A DNA stretch of 64,000 nt from Muribaculum intestinale (GCF_002201515.1 NZ_CP021421.1:62001-126000); one strand, 5' to 3'; numbered from the stretch's first letter, positions 9,011 through 17,840 are shown. Notes: generated from the sequence alone by a model not told the origin. A program made the numbers and translations.

Positions 9011-10012
9011 ATGCGGACAAGAGCATCGTTTCTTTTCATTGTTTTGGCTGCCCTCACGCTCTTCCTGTTCATGCTGGATCTGTCTGTGGGGGCTGTCGCT
9101 GTGCCCTTGCGCGATGTGTGGGCTGCTCTCACCGGTGGAGATTGTCCCCGGACAACGGCAAAAATCATTCTCAACATTCGTCTTATAAAGGCGGTTGTCG
9201 CTTTACTTGCCGGGGCTGCTCTATCTGTGAGCGGTCTACAGATGCAGACTCTTTTCCGGAATCCACTTGCAGGGCCATACGTCCTTGGCATAAGCTCAGG
9301 CGCAAGTCTTGGCGTGGCTCTTTTCATTCTCGGTGCGCCTCTATTCGGTCTTTCGGCTTCCTTTGCCTCACTTGGCATTGCCGGAGCCGCATGGATCGGG
9401 GCTGCGGCTGTTCTCATCGTTATCGCTGCCGTTGGACATCGTATCAAGGATATTATGGTGATCCTCATTCTCGGCATGATGTTCTCGTCGGGAGTCGGTG
9501 CGATAGTACAGATTCTGCAGTATCTCAGCAAGGAAGAATCACTAAAGGCTTTTGTCATCTGGACTATGGGGTCGCTCGGTGATGTCACCCTATCCCAGCT
9601 TTATGTCCTTGTCCCGGCGGTGATGATTGGACTGGCTGTGGCGGTTATAACCATCAAACCGCTCAACCTGCTCCTTTTTGGCGAGGAATATGCCGTCACT
9701 ATGGGTCTGAATATCCGGAGTTCCCGTGGACTTCTGTTCCTGTCAACTACATTGCTTGCAGGAACGGTAACAGCCTTCTGTGGTCCTATCGGTTTTATCG
9801 GTCTTGCCATGCCACACGTCACGAGGATGCTCTTTGACAACAGTGACCATCGTATCCTCATTCCCGGTACGGTTCTTACCGGCGCGTCCGTCCTGCTGCT
9901 CTGCGACCTCGTTTCCAAGTTATTCACACTGCCTGTCAATGCTATTACCGCACTACTCGGTATCCCCGTGGTAGTATGGGTGGTGCTTCGCAACAAATCC
10001 GTTACCGCATGA
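9011..10012 (+). CDS. btuC: FecCD-family permease BtuC
   Basis: 333 residues, nearly all hydrophobic, consistent with the ~10 transmembrane helices of the FecCD/BtuC family. The family motifs LAGAALSVSGLQMQTLFRNP and LAGPYVLGISSGASLG are present, as is the GPIGFIGLAMPH cytoplasmic loop that contacts the ATPase. It starts 11 bp after btuF, and its stop overlaps the btuD start as ATGA, so the two are translationally coupled. It forms the membrane channel of the B12 importer. Confidence 0.9.
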   Translation: MRTRASFLFIVLAALTLFLFMLDLSVGAVAVPLRDVWAALTGGDCPRTTAKIILNIRLIKAVVALLAGAALSVSGLQMQTLFRNPLAGPYVLGISSGASLGVALFILGAPLFGLSASFASLGIAGAAWIGAAAVLIVIAAVGHRIKDIMVILILGMMFSSGVGAIVQILQYLSKEESLKAFVIWTMGSLGDVTLSQLYVLVPAVMIGLAVAVITIKPLNLLLFGEEYAVTMGLNIRSSRGLLFLSTTLLAGTVTAFCGPIGFIGLAMPHVTRMLFDNSDHRILIPGTVLTGASVLLLCDLVSKLFTLPVNAITALLGIPVVVWVVLRNKSVTA

Positions 10013-10761
10013 TACATCTCAAGGATTTCTCAATAGGCTTCGGCTCCCGTACCCTGCTCGACAAGGTGAATACGTCTTTCGGCAAAGGAGAACTGACTGC
10101 TCTTATCGGACGCAACGGTTCAGGCAAATCGACCCTTCTGAGAGCCATTGCCGGACTGAACAGACAATATTCGGGAGATATAATACTTGACGGCAAGGAT
10201 ATACGTACACTCTCTCCCGGAGGACTCGCCAAGTCTCTCGCGTTTGTCACTACTGAACGCACACGTATTCCTAATCTGCGCTGTGAGGATGTCGTAGCCA
10301 TCGGTCGCGCCCCGTACACCAACTGGATAGGCAGGATGCAGGACATCGACAGAAACATTGTGTCGGATGCCATTCGCTCGGTAGGGATGGAGGGTTATGC
10401 CGGGCGTACAATGGATACCATGAGCGACGGAGAATGCCAGCGTATTATGATCGCACGGGCTTTGGCGCAGGATACACCGGTAATGCTGCTTGACGAACCC
10501 ACCTCCTTCCTCGATATGCCCAACCGTTATGAACTCGTCTCGCTTCTTCGCACACTTGCACACAAAAAAGCTAAATGTGTCCTGTTCTCAACTCATGAAC
10601 TGGATGTGGCACTTCGTATGTGTGACAGTATCGCACTGGTGGATAATGGTGCGCTTCATCATCTTTCAGTAACGGACATGGTGAAAAGCGGGCATATACA
10701 AAGATTATTCTCGTCTCCGGATTTGAGCTTTGAAGAATTGTTATGGCAGAACAGGAAATGA
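10009..10761 (+). CDS. btuD: ABC transporter ATPase BtuD
   Basis: 250 residues from the ATG at 10009 that overlaps the btuC stop. Walker A is GRNGSGKST, the Q-loop region follows, the signature is MSDGECQRIMIARAL (a variant of LSGGQ), Walker B is VMLLDEPTSFLD, and the H-loop is STHELDVAL. It is a normal-length ATPase for a FecCD-type importer and powers corrinoid import with BtuC and BtuF. The signature deviates from LSGGQ (SDGEC), as seen in other Bacteroidetes members. Confidence 0.88.
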   Translation: MIHLKDFSIGFGSRTLLDKVNTSFGKGELTALIGRNGSGKSTLLRAIAGLNRQYSGDIILDGKDIRTLSPGGLAKSLAFVTTERTRIPNLRCEDVVAIGRAPYTNWIGRMQDIDRNIVSDAIRSVGMEGYAGRTMDTMSDGECQRIMIARALAQDTPVMLLDEPTSFLDMPNRYELVSLLRTLAHKKAKCVLFSTHELDVALRMCDSIALVDNGALHHLSVTDMVKSGHIQRLFSSPDLSFEELLWQNRK

Positions 10762-11333
10762 AATTTACATATCAGGTACAGGATTTCACAGTTACCGTCT
10801 CCACAGAGGAATACATACGCAGATACAGTAATTCCGAGTGTTTCATAAAGTATTGCAAAGAATGCCGGAATTATGGTAAGGTGTGGGTCTGTCCTCCGTT
10901 TTCGCATGATACGATGGCGGAACTGCGTCAATACGCCAATCTGTTTTTAGTAGCCACCAAGATTATTCCCGATGAAAAGAAAATCCCTTTCTCGGAAGTA
11001 AACCGATTCTTTCGCCCGGAACGACTACGTATCGAAAAGAAATTGCGGGATATGGAAATCACTTACAGAGGAAAAGCATTTGCTTACGCCGGAAGCTGCC
11101 TTTATTGTCCCGAAGGTACTTGTTCAAGGCTTGACAATCAACCGTGCCGGCACCCTGAATTGGTGAGACCTTCTCTTGAATCATACGGCTTCGATCTCGG
11201 AAAGACTGCATCAGAGCTATTTGGCTTCCCATTGCTATGGAGCAATGACGGTTATCTACCCGAATATCTCACGCTCATCTGCGGTTTATTTCATAACGCT
11301 GAGAATATTTGTAAAAACAAATTAAAAATATAG
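10743..11333 (+). CDS. DUF2284 cysteine-rich putative metal-binding protein
   Basis: Up to 196 residues. An alternative ATG at 10758 forms an ATGA overlap with the btuD stop and may be the true start. Cysteine motifs CIKYCKEC..YGKVWVCPPF and SCLYCPEGTC...QPCRHPE match DUF2284, a family of predicted metal-binding proteins of unknown function. Translational coupling to btuD suggests a role in corrinoid or cobalt handling, but this is inference. It is the last gene of the B12 operon and is followed directly by a convergent recombinase gene. Confidence 0.75.
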   Translation: MAEQEMKFTYQVQDFTVTVSTEEYIRRYSNSECFIKYCKECRNYGKVWVCPPFSHDTMAELRQYANLFLVATKIIPDEKKIPFSEVNRFFRPERLRIEKKLRDMEITYRGKAFAYAGSCLYCPEGTCSRLDNQPCRHPELVRPSLESYGFDLGKTASELFGFPLLWSNDGYLPEYLTLICGLFHNAENICKNKLKI

Positions 11334-11366
11334 TGGCAATTCAGAATGGGTAAAAATCGCTTTCAA

Positions 11367-12518
11367 TTATTTGAAAATCTCGTCCACACGATTTACAGCA
11401 TCATCTTTCTTTTGGTCGATGATTTTTGCGTAGATTTGCGTTGTGGCTATATTCTTGTGCCCTAATAGCTTGCTTGTCGTGTAAAGATCGACATCGAGCG
11501 TTAGCATAAGGGTGGCAAAGGTATGACGGCTCACGTGGAATGTGATTTCTTTCTTCACATTAGCTGCTTTCGCCCAGTTGCCGAGAATAATGCTGACACG
11601 GCTTGTCGTAGGTAGACTGAAAACCTTGTCATCATCTGAGGCATCGCCACGCTCCGGCAGCCACTTCATAGCCTGTGACGAAAGGGGGAGATAAATCGGT
11701 GTGGCAGTTTTCTTCATCACAACTGACACGCGCCACTGGTCGCCGTCCTTATGGATCTGCCCCCATCGGAGTGCGCGGATGTCGCTTGTACGGAGTCCGC
11801 AATAACATGAAAACAGAAATGCCTGTTTGACGGACTGACGAGTGGGGCACTCTGTGGCGATCAAGCGTTTCAGCTCGTCAATCTCCAGATAGTCGCGCTG
11901 ACTCTCGACATGATACACGCGGTCGTTGGAGGAAAGTTTGTCAAAAGGGTTCTCCTTGATATAATCATGTCGCACAGCCCAGTTGAAAGTTGCGCTCAGA
12001 GCAGCGGAATATGACGCTATGCTGTTGGTGGAAAGCGGTCTTTTCATCCGAGACTTATAGTCATTCCGGAGATAGTTGATAAACTCGATGCAGTAGGTCT
12101 TATCAATCTGCTTTAAGGTCACGCCATCCCCACGGAACTGCGCCACTGCTTTCCTCAGGCTTGCCAGTCCCGACGGACCCATACTCTTGCCGTTGTCCTT
12201 AATCCATTGCTCATACATATTGATAAGGTCAATCAGTTTCAACCGTGAGTGAAGCATTGAGTTTGTAACGCCTTTCTCATTGTTGGTTAGCTGTATGATG
12301 CGGTCAGCCTTCACCTTGTTGGCAAGTGCGAGATTATGCTCGTTCAATACCCGGCTTGCAGGATCAAGTTCAGGCACGATGTAGAGTTTTAGAAACTCGT
12401 ATGTGCGTTTGCCGTCACGGTATATATCAAGATAGATTGACTTGTTGCCGTTCTTCAATTCCTTGAAGCGGATTCTTACAGGTTCTTTAGCCTTTACAGT
12501 TTTCTTGGGTCGTGCCAT
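11367..12518 (-). CDS. tyrosine recombinase (Bacteroides CTn-type integrase)
   Basis: 383 residues. It has an N-terminal arm-binding domain (residues ~10-90), a phage-integrase SAM-like core-binding domain (~105-210) and a catalytic domain. Catalytic residues are visible: arginine in CGLRTSDIRAL, H-x-x-R in FHVSRHTFAT, histidine in LLGHKNI and the tyrosine in TTQIYAKI. It belongs to the integrases of Bacteroidales integrative elements. It lies 12 bp downstream of a degenerate paralogue and is probably co-transcribed with it. It would catalyse integration and excision of an element whose remaining parts lie to the right. Confidence 0.88.
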   Translation of the reverse strand: MARPKKTVKAKEPVRIRFKELKNGNKSIYLDIYRDGKRTYEFLKLYIVPELDPASRVLNEHNLALANKVKADRIIQLTNNEKGVTNSMLHSRLKLIDLINMYEQWIKDNGKSMGPSGLASLRKAVAQFRGDGVTLKQIDKTYCIEFINYLRNDYKSRMKRPLSTNSIASYSAALSATFNWAVRHDYIKENPFDKLSSNDRVYHVESQRDYLEIDELKRLIATECPTRQSVKQAFLFSCYCGLRTSDIRALRWGQIHKDGDQWRVSVVMKKTATPIYLPLSSQAMKWLPERGDASDDDKVFSLPTTSRVSIILGNWAKAANVKKEITFHVSRHTFATLMLTLDVDLYTTSKLLGHKNIATTQIYAKIIDQKKDDAVNRVDEIFK

Positions 12519-12530
12519 ATTAAGAGAGAT

Positions 12531-13655
12531 TTAATCAAGTTGCAGACATTTAAGTTTTTCATCCATTGATGCTGGTTGGCGGTCAACCATGCCGAGATAA
12601 GATTTCGCCGTTTTTGACGATATGCCCATCAGGGAGCAGAAGGTGGCGACCTCCGCCCCCGTTGAGAGTATGAGGAACGCGAATGTGTTTCTCGCCAGAG
12701 AAAAATTCAAGCGTTTCTCAATCCCAGCTTTCCTCTGCCATAGTTTCAATATATTGTTTATTTCCGTGTCTTTCGGCAATCCTTTGAATATCAAACCCCG
12801 GTGGTTGGTAGTATCAGGAAGCCAGCGCAAGGCATTTGACGAAAGGGGAATGAATATCTTACGAGAGCTGCACCATACAGATAACTTTCCATCCGGGGAA
12901 GTCTTCAGGTCTTTCCATTTCAGATTTACAATATCGTATGCAATTAACCCTGTGAAGATGGAAAAGAGATATGCCTGTTTGACCTGCGGACGCGATATGA
13001 CAGGACACTGTGTTTCCATAAGCAGTCTAACTTCTTCGACCGAAAGAAATTGCTTCTGAGGACGCTCGCGTGTTATACGGTCATGGATTTTTACGAAAAA
13101 CAGAGGATTTCGGGAGATATAACCCTTTTCAACAGCCATATTCAATGCTCCGCTGAAAAGATAGATATATGACCTTGCAGTTGTCATTTTCAGTTTGCCG
13201 TGTACGCTGTGATAGTCATATCGGAGAAAATCAACCAAACCATCGCAGTAAGAGACATCTACATCTGACAGCATAACATCCTCGCCACGATATGCTGTCA
13301 CAGCTCGGGACATTCCCATAATATTGCCTGCGGTGGATTTATCACCACGACCCAGTATAAAGGTATGATATTCTTTGATTGCCTTTGCAAGTGGAACATC
13401 CGGCAAAGAAGTCTCTATCTCTACTTCTTTCTCCGAAGCGGTCAGCTCATCCATTCTGCGATGTTGAATCTCCATCGCCTTTTGCATCACAGCCTTGTTC
13501 TCAGCTTTCGCTTTACGGCTTGTCTCGGGTAACAAATACAACCTCAGGCTTTCGCGGATACGTTTTCTGTTACTGTAATAGTCAAGATAGAGGGACTTAC
13601 GTCCTCCGTCTATCTCTTTGTATTTCAGGTTTACTCTTGCCTTGGTGGGATTCAT
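12531..13655 (-). CDS. tyrosine recombinase paralogue with degenerate active site
   Basis: 374 residues with the same arm / SAM-like / catalytic layout as its neighbour. Key residues are replaced: the first catalytic arginine context is TGLIAYDIVNLKW (isoleucine where GLR is expected), and the HxxR box reads SLARNTF (serine for histidine). The terminal tyrosine survives in KSYLGMV. The frame is intact, so it is not simply decaying; a DNA-binding or architectural partner of the active integrase is possible. Such tandem recombinase pairs are common in Bacteroidales elements. Confidence 0.8.
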   Translation of the reverse strand: MNPTKARVNLKYKEIDGGRKSLYLDYYSNRKRIRESLRLYLLPETSRKAKAENKAVMQKAMEIQHRRMDELTASEKEVEIETSLPDVPLAKAIKEYHTFILGRGDKSTAGNIMGMSRAVTAYRGEDVMLSDVDVSYCDGLVDFLRYDYHSVHGKLKMTTARSYIYLFSGALNMAVEKGYISRNPLFFVKIHDRITRERPQKQFLSVEEVRLLMETQCPVISRPQVKQAYLFSIFTGLIAYDIVNLKWKDLKTSPDGKLSVWCSSRKIFIPLSSNALRWLPDTTNHRGLIFKGLPKDTEINNILKLWQRKAGIEKRLNFSLARNTFAFLILSTGAEVATFCSLMGISSKTAKSYLGMVDRQPASMDEKLKCLQLD

Positions 13656-13962
13656 GAGAATTATATTTGTTACTCTATGGTCATTTTAGAGATGCAAAAT
13701 TACAAAATATTTTCAAAAGTAACAAACAAGTAGCAATTAAAGTAACAAAATTAACCTGCCAGTAGGGAACAAAGGAATCAAATCATAAATCTTAATCAAG
13801 CCTAAATATCCTATAATTAGAGTATCTACATTCTTATTTATTCCTATTACTTACACGATGTGAAGATAGTAAACATATTGTTATGTCAAGTAATGATGGG
13901 AGTTGACTTAAAATAAAATGAATACAGAATGAACTGGAGATAGTACTTCTCATAATATGCCT
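13656..13962. other. AT-rich intergenic stretch with direct repeats upstream of the recombinase pair
   Basis: No convincing gene. Two direct copies of AGTAACAAA (13718-13726 and 13741-13749), with a related AGTAGCAA between them, lie just upstream of the recombinase gene. They resemble arm-type recombinase or Xis binding sites, but this is only a suggestion. The rest is AT-rich with no clear structure. Confidence 0.35.
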
Positions 13963-14106
13963 CTACTCATAATAGTTTACTGCACCTTCCATACTCTTGG
14001 ACGGGTTCGCCATCTTGATAGCGAAAGTGGGTTCTGCGATGCAACGCTCTTGGAGCATATGCTGCATAGCTGCGATTGCAGCGTTGTTTGATTTCATAGT
14101 AGCCAT
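13963..14106 (-). pseudogene. PcfK-like N-terminal remnant
   Basis: A 47-codon frame reads MATMKSNNAAIAAMQHMLQE, then a segment with FAIKMANPSKSMEGAVNYY, then stops. The pattern of a 'RxxxEPxFAxxxANPxKxxxxxVNY' start resembles PcfK-like proteins of Bacteroidales conjugative elements, which normally run well over 100 residues. Here it ends abruptly, so it is probably a truncated relic, though a genuine microprotein cannot be excluded. It is on the same strand as the small membrane protein upstream. Confidence 0.45.
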
Positions 14107-14118
14107 ATCAGTTGAGTT

Positions 14119-14334
14119 TTATAAAGTGAGTAGCCAAAAGATTATCATTAGGGCAGTTGCAAGGCTAATAACCCAGCTCACACCTCGGAATATCGGTCGG
14201 AGAAACAACCACAACACCAATCCGAGTATTGCACCAATTATCCCCACCAACCAAAGGATAACCCTTTTTATGCGGTTGAGACTGGAGATGGATGCTCTGC
14301 CTCGTCTGTTTGATATGTTGTTGTTCGTTTTCAT
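14119..14334 (-). CDS. small two-helix membrane protein
   Basis: 71 residues: a basic N-terminus (SNRRGRASISSLNRIKR), a first hydrophobic helix at ~25-46 and a second at ~50-70. It has no recognisable family motif. Small proteins of this kind are typical of Bacteroidales conjugative elements. Its start lies just 45 bp from a large nested inverted repeat. The function is unknown; the frame could also be fortuitous, but the positively charged N-terminus plus two helices argue for a real gene. Confidence 0.5.
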   Translation of the reverse strand: MKTNNNISNRRGRASISSLNRIKRVILWLVGIIGAILGLVLWLFLRPIFRGVSWVISLATALMIIFWLLTL

Positions 14335-14378
14335 CGTGCGACATTTTTTTTATGCGTCTAATCGACTATCGAAGTTTT

Positions 14379-14534
14379 GCTTGCTCGTTGACACGGTAGC
14401 GTGCGGAGGCAAGGAAGGGCTGTTCGCCCTTTGACTGAAAAATACGAGTGCAAATACCATTTTGTGTCTGGAGATTTTTCAGCCAAAAGGCAAAAGAATA
14501 GCCCTGCTCCGCACGTTTATTATTCCGAGCAAGC
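14379..14534. repeat. long four-block nested inverted repeat
   Basis: Four arm pairs nest in perfect order: GCTTGCTCG (14379-14387) with its complement at 14526-14534; CGTGCGGAG (14400-14408) with 14507-14515; AGGGCT (14416-14421) with 14500-14505; CTGAAAAAT (14435-14443) with 14474-14482. The whole can fold into a ~155-nt rod with internal loops, as RNA or as single-stranded DNA. It lies in the otherwise empty stretch 14335-14657. A structured RNA, an oriT-like region or a recombination site are possible; none is proven. Confidence 0.7.
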
Positions 14535-14645
14535 ATTAAGCATTACTTCCTATGTTGATATGACTGCATAATAACTGGAGCTAAGTCTCCGCGCCGGTGA
14601 AAACGAATGACAGCATATTGGCACTGAAAACTCACTGAAAATGAC

Positions 14646-14653
14646 TAATTTTG
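14646..14653 (+). promoter_or_regulatory. -7 promoter box of the acetyltransferase gene
   Basis: TAATTTTG fits the Bacteroidales -7 consensus TAnnTTTG exactly and ends only four bases before the ATG at 14658. Transcription would begin at or next to the start codon, implying a leaderless or nearly leaderless message. No good -33 TTTG is visible at the usual distance. Confidence 0.5.
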
Positions 14654-14657
14654 CAGT

Positions 14658-15086
14658 ATGCAGAAGATTGTGAAATGTAATACAGACGATTATGTTACGC
14701 TCGCCGAAATCTGGGAGCGTTCAGTAAGAGCTACACATAAGTTTTTAGATGATGCTGCTATCTGTGAGATAAAGAAGGCGTTGATACCTGATTATTTTCC
14801 GAATGTTGACCTGTATGTGGTTTCTGACAATGGCTCGTTCTTCGGCTTCATAGGATTACATGAAGATAAGATTGAAATGCTGTTTATTGACAGTGATAGT
14901 CGTGGATACGGATATGGATCAATGCTATTGGAATATGCGAAACAGAAGGGAGCAACAAAGGTGGATGTCAATGAGCAGAATCCTTTGGCTCTTGCCTTTT
15001 ATCAGGCTAAGGGATTCAGAGTAACGAGCAGGGACGAAACTGATGATGCCGGAAGACCATACCCCATATTGCATCTCTCATTATAA
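14658..15086 (+). CDS. GNAT-family N-acetyltransferase
   Basis: 142 residues, one GNAT domain. The acetyl-CoA-binding motif A is seen as FIDSDSRGYGYGSMLLEYA (about residues 76-94), and the C-terminal strand-helix as NPLALAFYQAKGF. Similar to YjaB-type acetyltransferases. The substrate cannot be told from sequence. It stands alone between a structured repeat and a GC-rich gene-free stretch. Confidence 0.8.
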   Translation: MQKIVKCNTDDYVTLAEIWERSVRATHKFLDDAAICEIKKALIPDYFPNVDLYVVSDNGSFFGFIGLHEDKIEMLFIDSDSRGYGYGSMLLEYAKQKGATKVDVNEQNPLALAFYQAKGFRVTSRDETDDAGRPYPILHLSL

Positions 15087-15478
15087 AATGGCACTGCCCA
15101 GTCCTGGAAAGACGAGTCTGTAATATGCCGACGACGCAGGAAGGAGGCATATCACTGTCTCGGCTCGTGGACTGCTTTCAAGCGGTAAGTGAGGGACGGT
15201 CGTAAAAATCCTTATCCAGCAACGGCGAAAAAGAACACGGATGAACGGCAGAGAGTCTCAGAGGTGGCATCAGCGAAGCCGTTGCCGATCCTCGGAGGCG
15301 TTGCCGGTTCTCGGTGTTCCGCAGTTGCCCATAGGCAGGAGGCTGTCAAAAGGCGTCAGTGCCCGCACCGTCACCTTTTGACGGCTTCATCGCCGCCAAC
15401 AATGCAGACCGCCCAGCCTCTTGCCGCTTTCAACCGTTAAATATCTCAAGCATATCATTTTTATGTTCTGCATAAAAA
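15087..15478. other. gene-free GC-rich stretch with one inverted repeat
   Basis: I see no credible gene. An inverted repeat GCTGTCAAAAGG (15342-15353) / CCTTTTGACGGC (15374-15385), one mismatch, could form a stem. The sequence resembles decayed coding or spacer DNA of a mobile element; an 83-codon frame at 15189-15440 has no recognisable protein character. Confidence 0.4.
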
Positions 15479-15514
15479 AGTCACCATTTTCGGGAACTTA
15501 CGAAAATGGTGACT
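15479..15514 (-). terminator. Rho-independent terminator of the AlbA-domain gene
   Basis: Perfect 14-bp inverted repeat (15479-15492 and 15501-15514) with an 8-nt loop. On the - strand it is followed by a run of six T residues, the classical arrangement, 23 bp after the stop of the gene at 15537-16985. Confidence 0.85.
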
Positions 15515-15536
15515 GCTGTATTTTACTATAATGATT

Positions 15537-16985
15537 CTAATCATTTAAGATTTCCCAATGTCCCCCTTTTTTTGAGCCAACTCTTTTTACTAAATGAGTC
15601 ATTTTGGCTATTTCACGGTCAATAGTTGAAGTTCCAACTCCAATCTCTTTTGCTATTTCATCCAGAGTGATTTCCGAATTATTTATCATAAGAGCTAAAA
15701 TCTCTTCTTGGCGAGGTGATACTTTAGCACCACTTTTAGCACCACTTTTAGCACCACTTTTAGCACCATCTCTGTCCTCATTATCCTCCGTTTTTCTCTG
15801 TATGGCGGATTTGAGAGGGAAAGACACGACTGCGATTGTACGTTCACTCTCTATTGTCGGGCGTGTACCGGTCAGCCTCTCCCAGCTCACGAGCTTTTTC
15901 ATACCGTAGCCGGCGTTTTCAGCTATACCGACAAAACGGAATAGTTTGGCAATAGTCGGATTGCGGAGCTTGGAGTAGATTCTTCCGATTATGTCCTTTA
16001 CCGGGAGAGGGAAGGATCCGCCATTCATAAACTCTATATGGTCGGTGTAAACGCGAATACAAGAGCGCAACGAATCGAAGTGGTCACAGTGCATAACCAT
16101 GTTGGCGAGTGCTTCGCGGAGAACATTGTATTGGCTCTCGTCTGTTGTAGCGAACCCATCATCCTTGATATGAATCGGTGCATCAACAAGAGTGCGGAAG
16201 CGACGCAGAATAATCTGGACAGCTTCCCAGATGTTTTCTTGTTCTGGAATACGATAAGTATATCTTACTTCTGCTTGCTCGATTGTCGGAGCTGGAATCT
16301 CGATATAGTCAACACAGAATGTGGGAACGTAGCGCAATACATACGGTGCTTTGCCGAACATCAGGAGTCCAGCATAAGTGAGTAGCCCGTTTCGGGTAAT
16401 ATTGACCTGCTCGCAAAATTCAGCATCATCAACCTCTCGAAGATTAACAAGATTCTGCGTCTGGCTAAGGGCGAACCTATAACTTTTCAGAGTATTGAGA
16501 TTGAGCATTTCAATACTTGTCTCAGGTATAGTTTCTTCAGTTTTCTTTCCGAAAGATTGATCGCGAAACATCGCACGTATCTCTCCCTCTGTAGCCCTCT
16601 GGTCGCCACTACCCATACGAATGAACGTATTGATGGGATTATTATAGTAAACAGGCTTAAAATCTACTTCTGGAATGTAGAAAGCAAGAATATTCTTGCC
16701 ATCAATATTATATCGTTTCGTCGTAGCTTTTAATTTCTGATTAAATTTTTCTCCGCGAAGTGTTCCAAGAAAATCCTGTTCAAGTTTCTCGATGTTGTCC
16801 ACACCTTGAATCTCAAATATCTTGCCGGACTGCTTGACACCAAGTACAATCCAACCGCCAGAGGTGTTTGAGAAAGCACTGACGCTTTCCCAAACATTCT
16901 TAGGTAATTCGGATTTTGCAGCCTTGACTTCAAAATCCTCCCATTCTATGTCGTGTAGCTTTGCTACTAATTCATCCTTAGTCAT
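15537..16985 (-). CDS. AlbA_2 (Schlafen-type) domain ATP-binding putative regulator
   Basis: 482 residues. Residues ~10-130 form the AlbA_2/Schlafen-like domain (FEVKAAKSELPKNVWESVSAFSN, GGWIVLGV, RMGSGDQRATEGEI). Residues ~270-400 resemble a HATPase_c_4 domain (REALANMVMHCDH, NAGYGMKKL). The C-terminus is a winged-helix (EITLDEIAKEIGVGTSTIDREIAKM) preceded by a GAKSGAKSGAKSGAK linker. The family is annotated as putative DNA-binding regulators, often near mobile elements, with uncertain function. It has its own terminator and seems monocistronic. Confidence 0.75.
   Translation of the reverse strand: MTKDELVAKLHDIEWEDFEVKAAKSELPKNVWESVSAFSNTSGGWIVLGVKQSGKIFEIQGVDNIEKLEQDFLGTLRGEKFNQKLKATTKRYNIDGKNILAFYIPEVDFKPVYYNNPINTFIRMGSGDQRATEGEIRAMFRDQSFGKKTEETIPETSIEMLNLNTLKSYRFALSQTQNLVNLREVDDAEFCEQVNITRNGLLTYAGLLMFGKAPYVLRYVPTFCVDYIEIPAPTIEQAEVRYTYRIPEQENIWEAVQIILRRFRTLVDAPIHIKDDGFATTDESQYNVLREALANMVMHCDHFDSLRSCIRVYTDHIEFMNGGSFPLPVKDIIGRIYSKLRNPTIAKLFRFVGIAENAGYGMKKLVSWERLTGTRPTIESERTIAVVSFPLKSAIQRKTEDNEDRDGAKSGAKSGAKSGAKVSPRQEEILALMINNSEITLDEIAKEIGVGTSTIDREIAKMTHLVKRVGSKKGGHWEILND
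15723..15770. repeat. 12-bp in-frame tandem repeat (four units)
   Basis: Four copies of TTTAGCACCACT (the last slightly divergent) in the - strand gene, encoding a repeated Gly-Ala-Lys-Ser linker. Unit length is a multiple of three, so slippage would change linker length without a frameshift. Confidence 0.9.
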
Positions 16986-17176
16986 TTTGATGACAAAATT
17001 ACGAAAATTCTGTTAATTATAAGCTATGTGAGAGTAGTATCCTCTATGGTCAAAGTTCTCTGAATATAATCTTTCCGCAAGCTGCGGAAGATTTGTTGTT
17101 TTGAAATCTTCTACACCCTGTAGAGGATTTGACACGAAAGATTTTGCAGCCGGCAACTGCAAACCTCAATATCCTG

Positions 17177-17840
17177 ACTATATACCGAAGAGTTCTACTT
17201 GCCGCAATGGAATCGTGCGGTAAGGAGGGTGGCCGACGAGAAGGCGCGCGAGGCTGTCCGCGACATAGGCATCGGCACGCCCGCCACCCGTGCGGTTATT
17301 ATCGCCACTCTGGTTAAACGTGACTACATACGACGCTCAGGTAAGAGCATCATGCCTACCGACAAAGGTCTGGCACTGTACGATGCCGTGAAGGATATGC
17401 TCGTGGCGGATGTAGGCATGACAGGCAGCTGGGAAAACACACTGTTGCAGATTGAACGGCACACTCTTGAACCCTCTACATTCATGAACGCCATCGTCGG
17501 CTATACACGCAAGGCTACCACTGAGATTCTCGGAATCACAGTGCCTGTCACCCCAGTGCATTCCCGCCCGTGTCCCAAATGCGGCAAAGGGAATGTCGTG
17601 ATACGGGCTAAGACCGCCCGATGCGACAATACATCCTGCGGTCTGCTGGTGTTCAGACGATTCTTGAACAAGGAACTCACGGACGGCCATATCGAGCAAC
17701 TGCTGTCATCCGGCAGGACTAAGCTGATAAAGGGGTTCAAGGGAAAGAAGGGAAATTCATTCGATGCCATGCTCGTTTTCGACCGCGGCTACAATGTCAC
17801 ACTCGCTTTCCCGGACAGGAAGACTTCAAGAAAGAGATAG
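17177..17840 (+). pseudogene. topB: DNA topoisomerase III C-terminal remnant
   Basis: The C-terminal third of a conjugative-element topoisomerase III: IGIGTPATRAVIIATLVKRDYI, the domain around LQIERHTLEPSTFMNAI, and a zinc ribbon (CPKCGKGNVV...CDNTSCG). The catalytic N-terminal domains are missing. Near the 5' end the reading passes from one frame (YTEE) to another (VLLAAMESCGKE) and again to VADEKAREAVRD. This is best explained by one base lost near 17190 and one G gained near 17228. An ATG at 17199 opens the last frame, but the product would lack the catalytic region. Confidence 0.8.

Noticed and set aside
13997..14434. 145-codon + strand frame
   Set aside because: It is antisense to the PcfK-like remnant and the small membrane protein and runs into the nested inverted repeat; residue pattern looks like a shadow frame.
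15189..15440. 83-codon frame in the GC-rich stretch
   Set aside because: Low-complexity, Arg/Ala/Pro-rich reading with no protein-like pattern or operon context; more likely decayed or non-coding.
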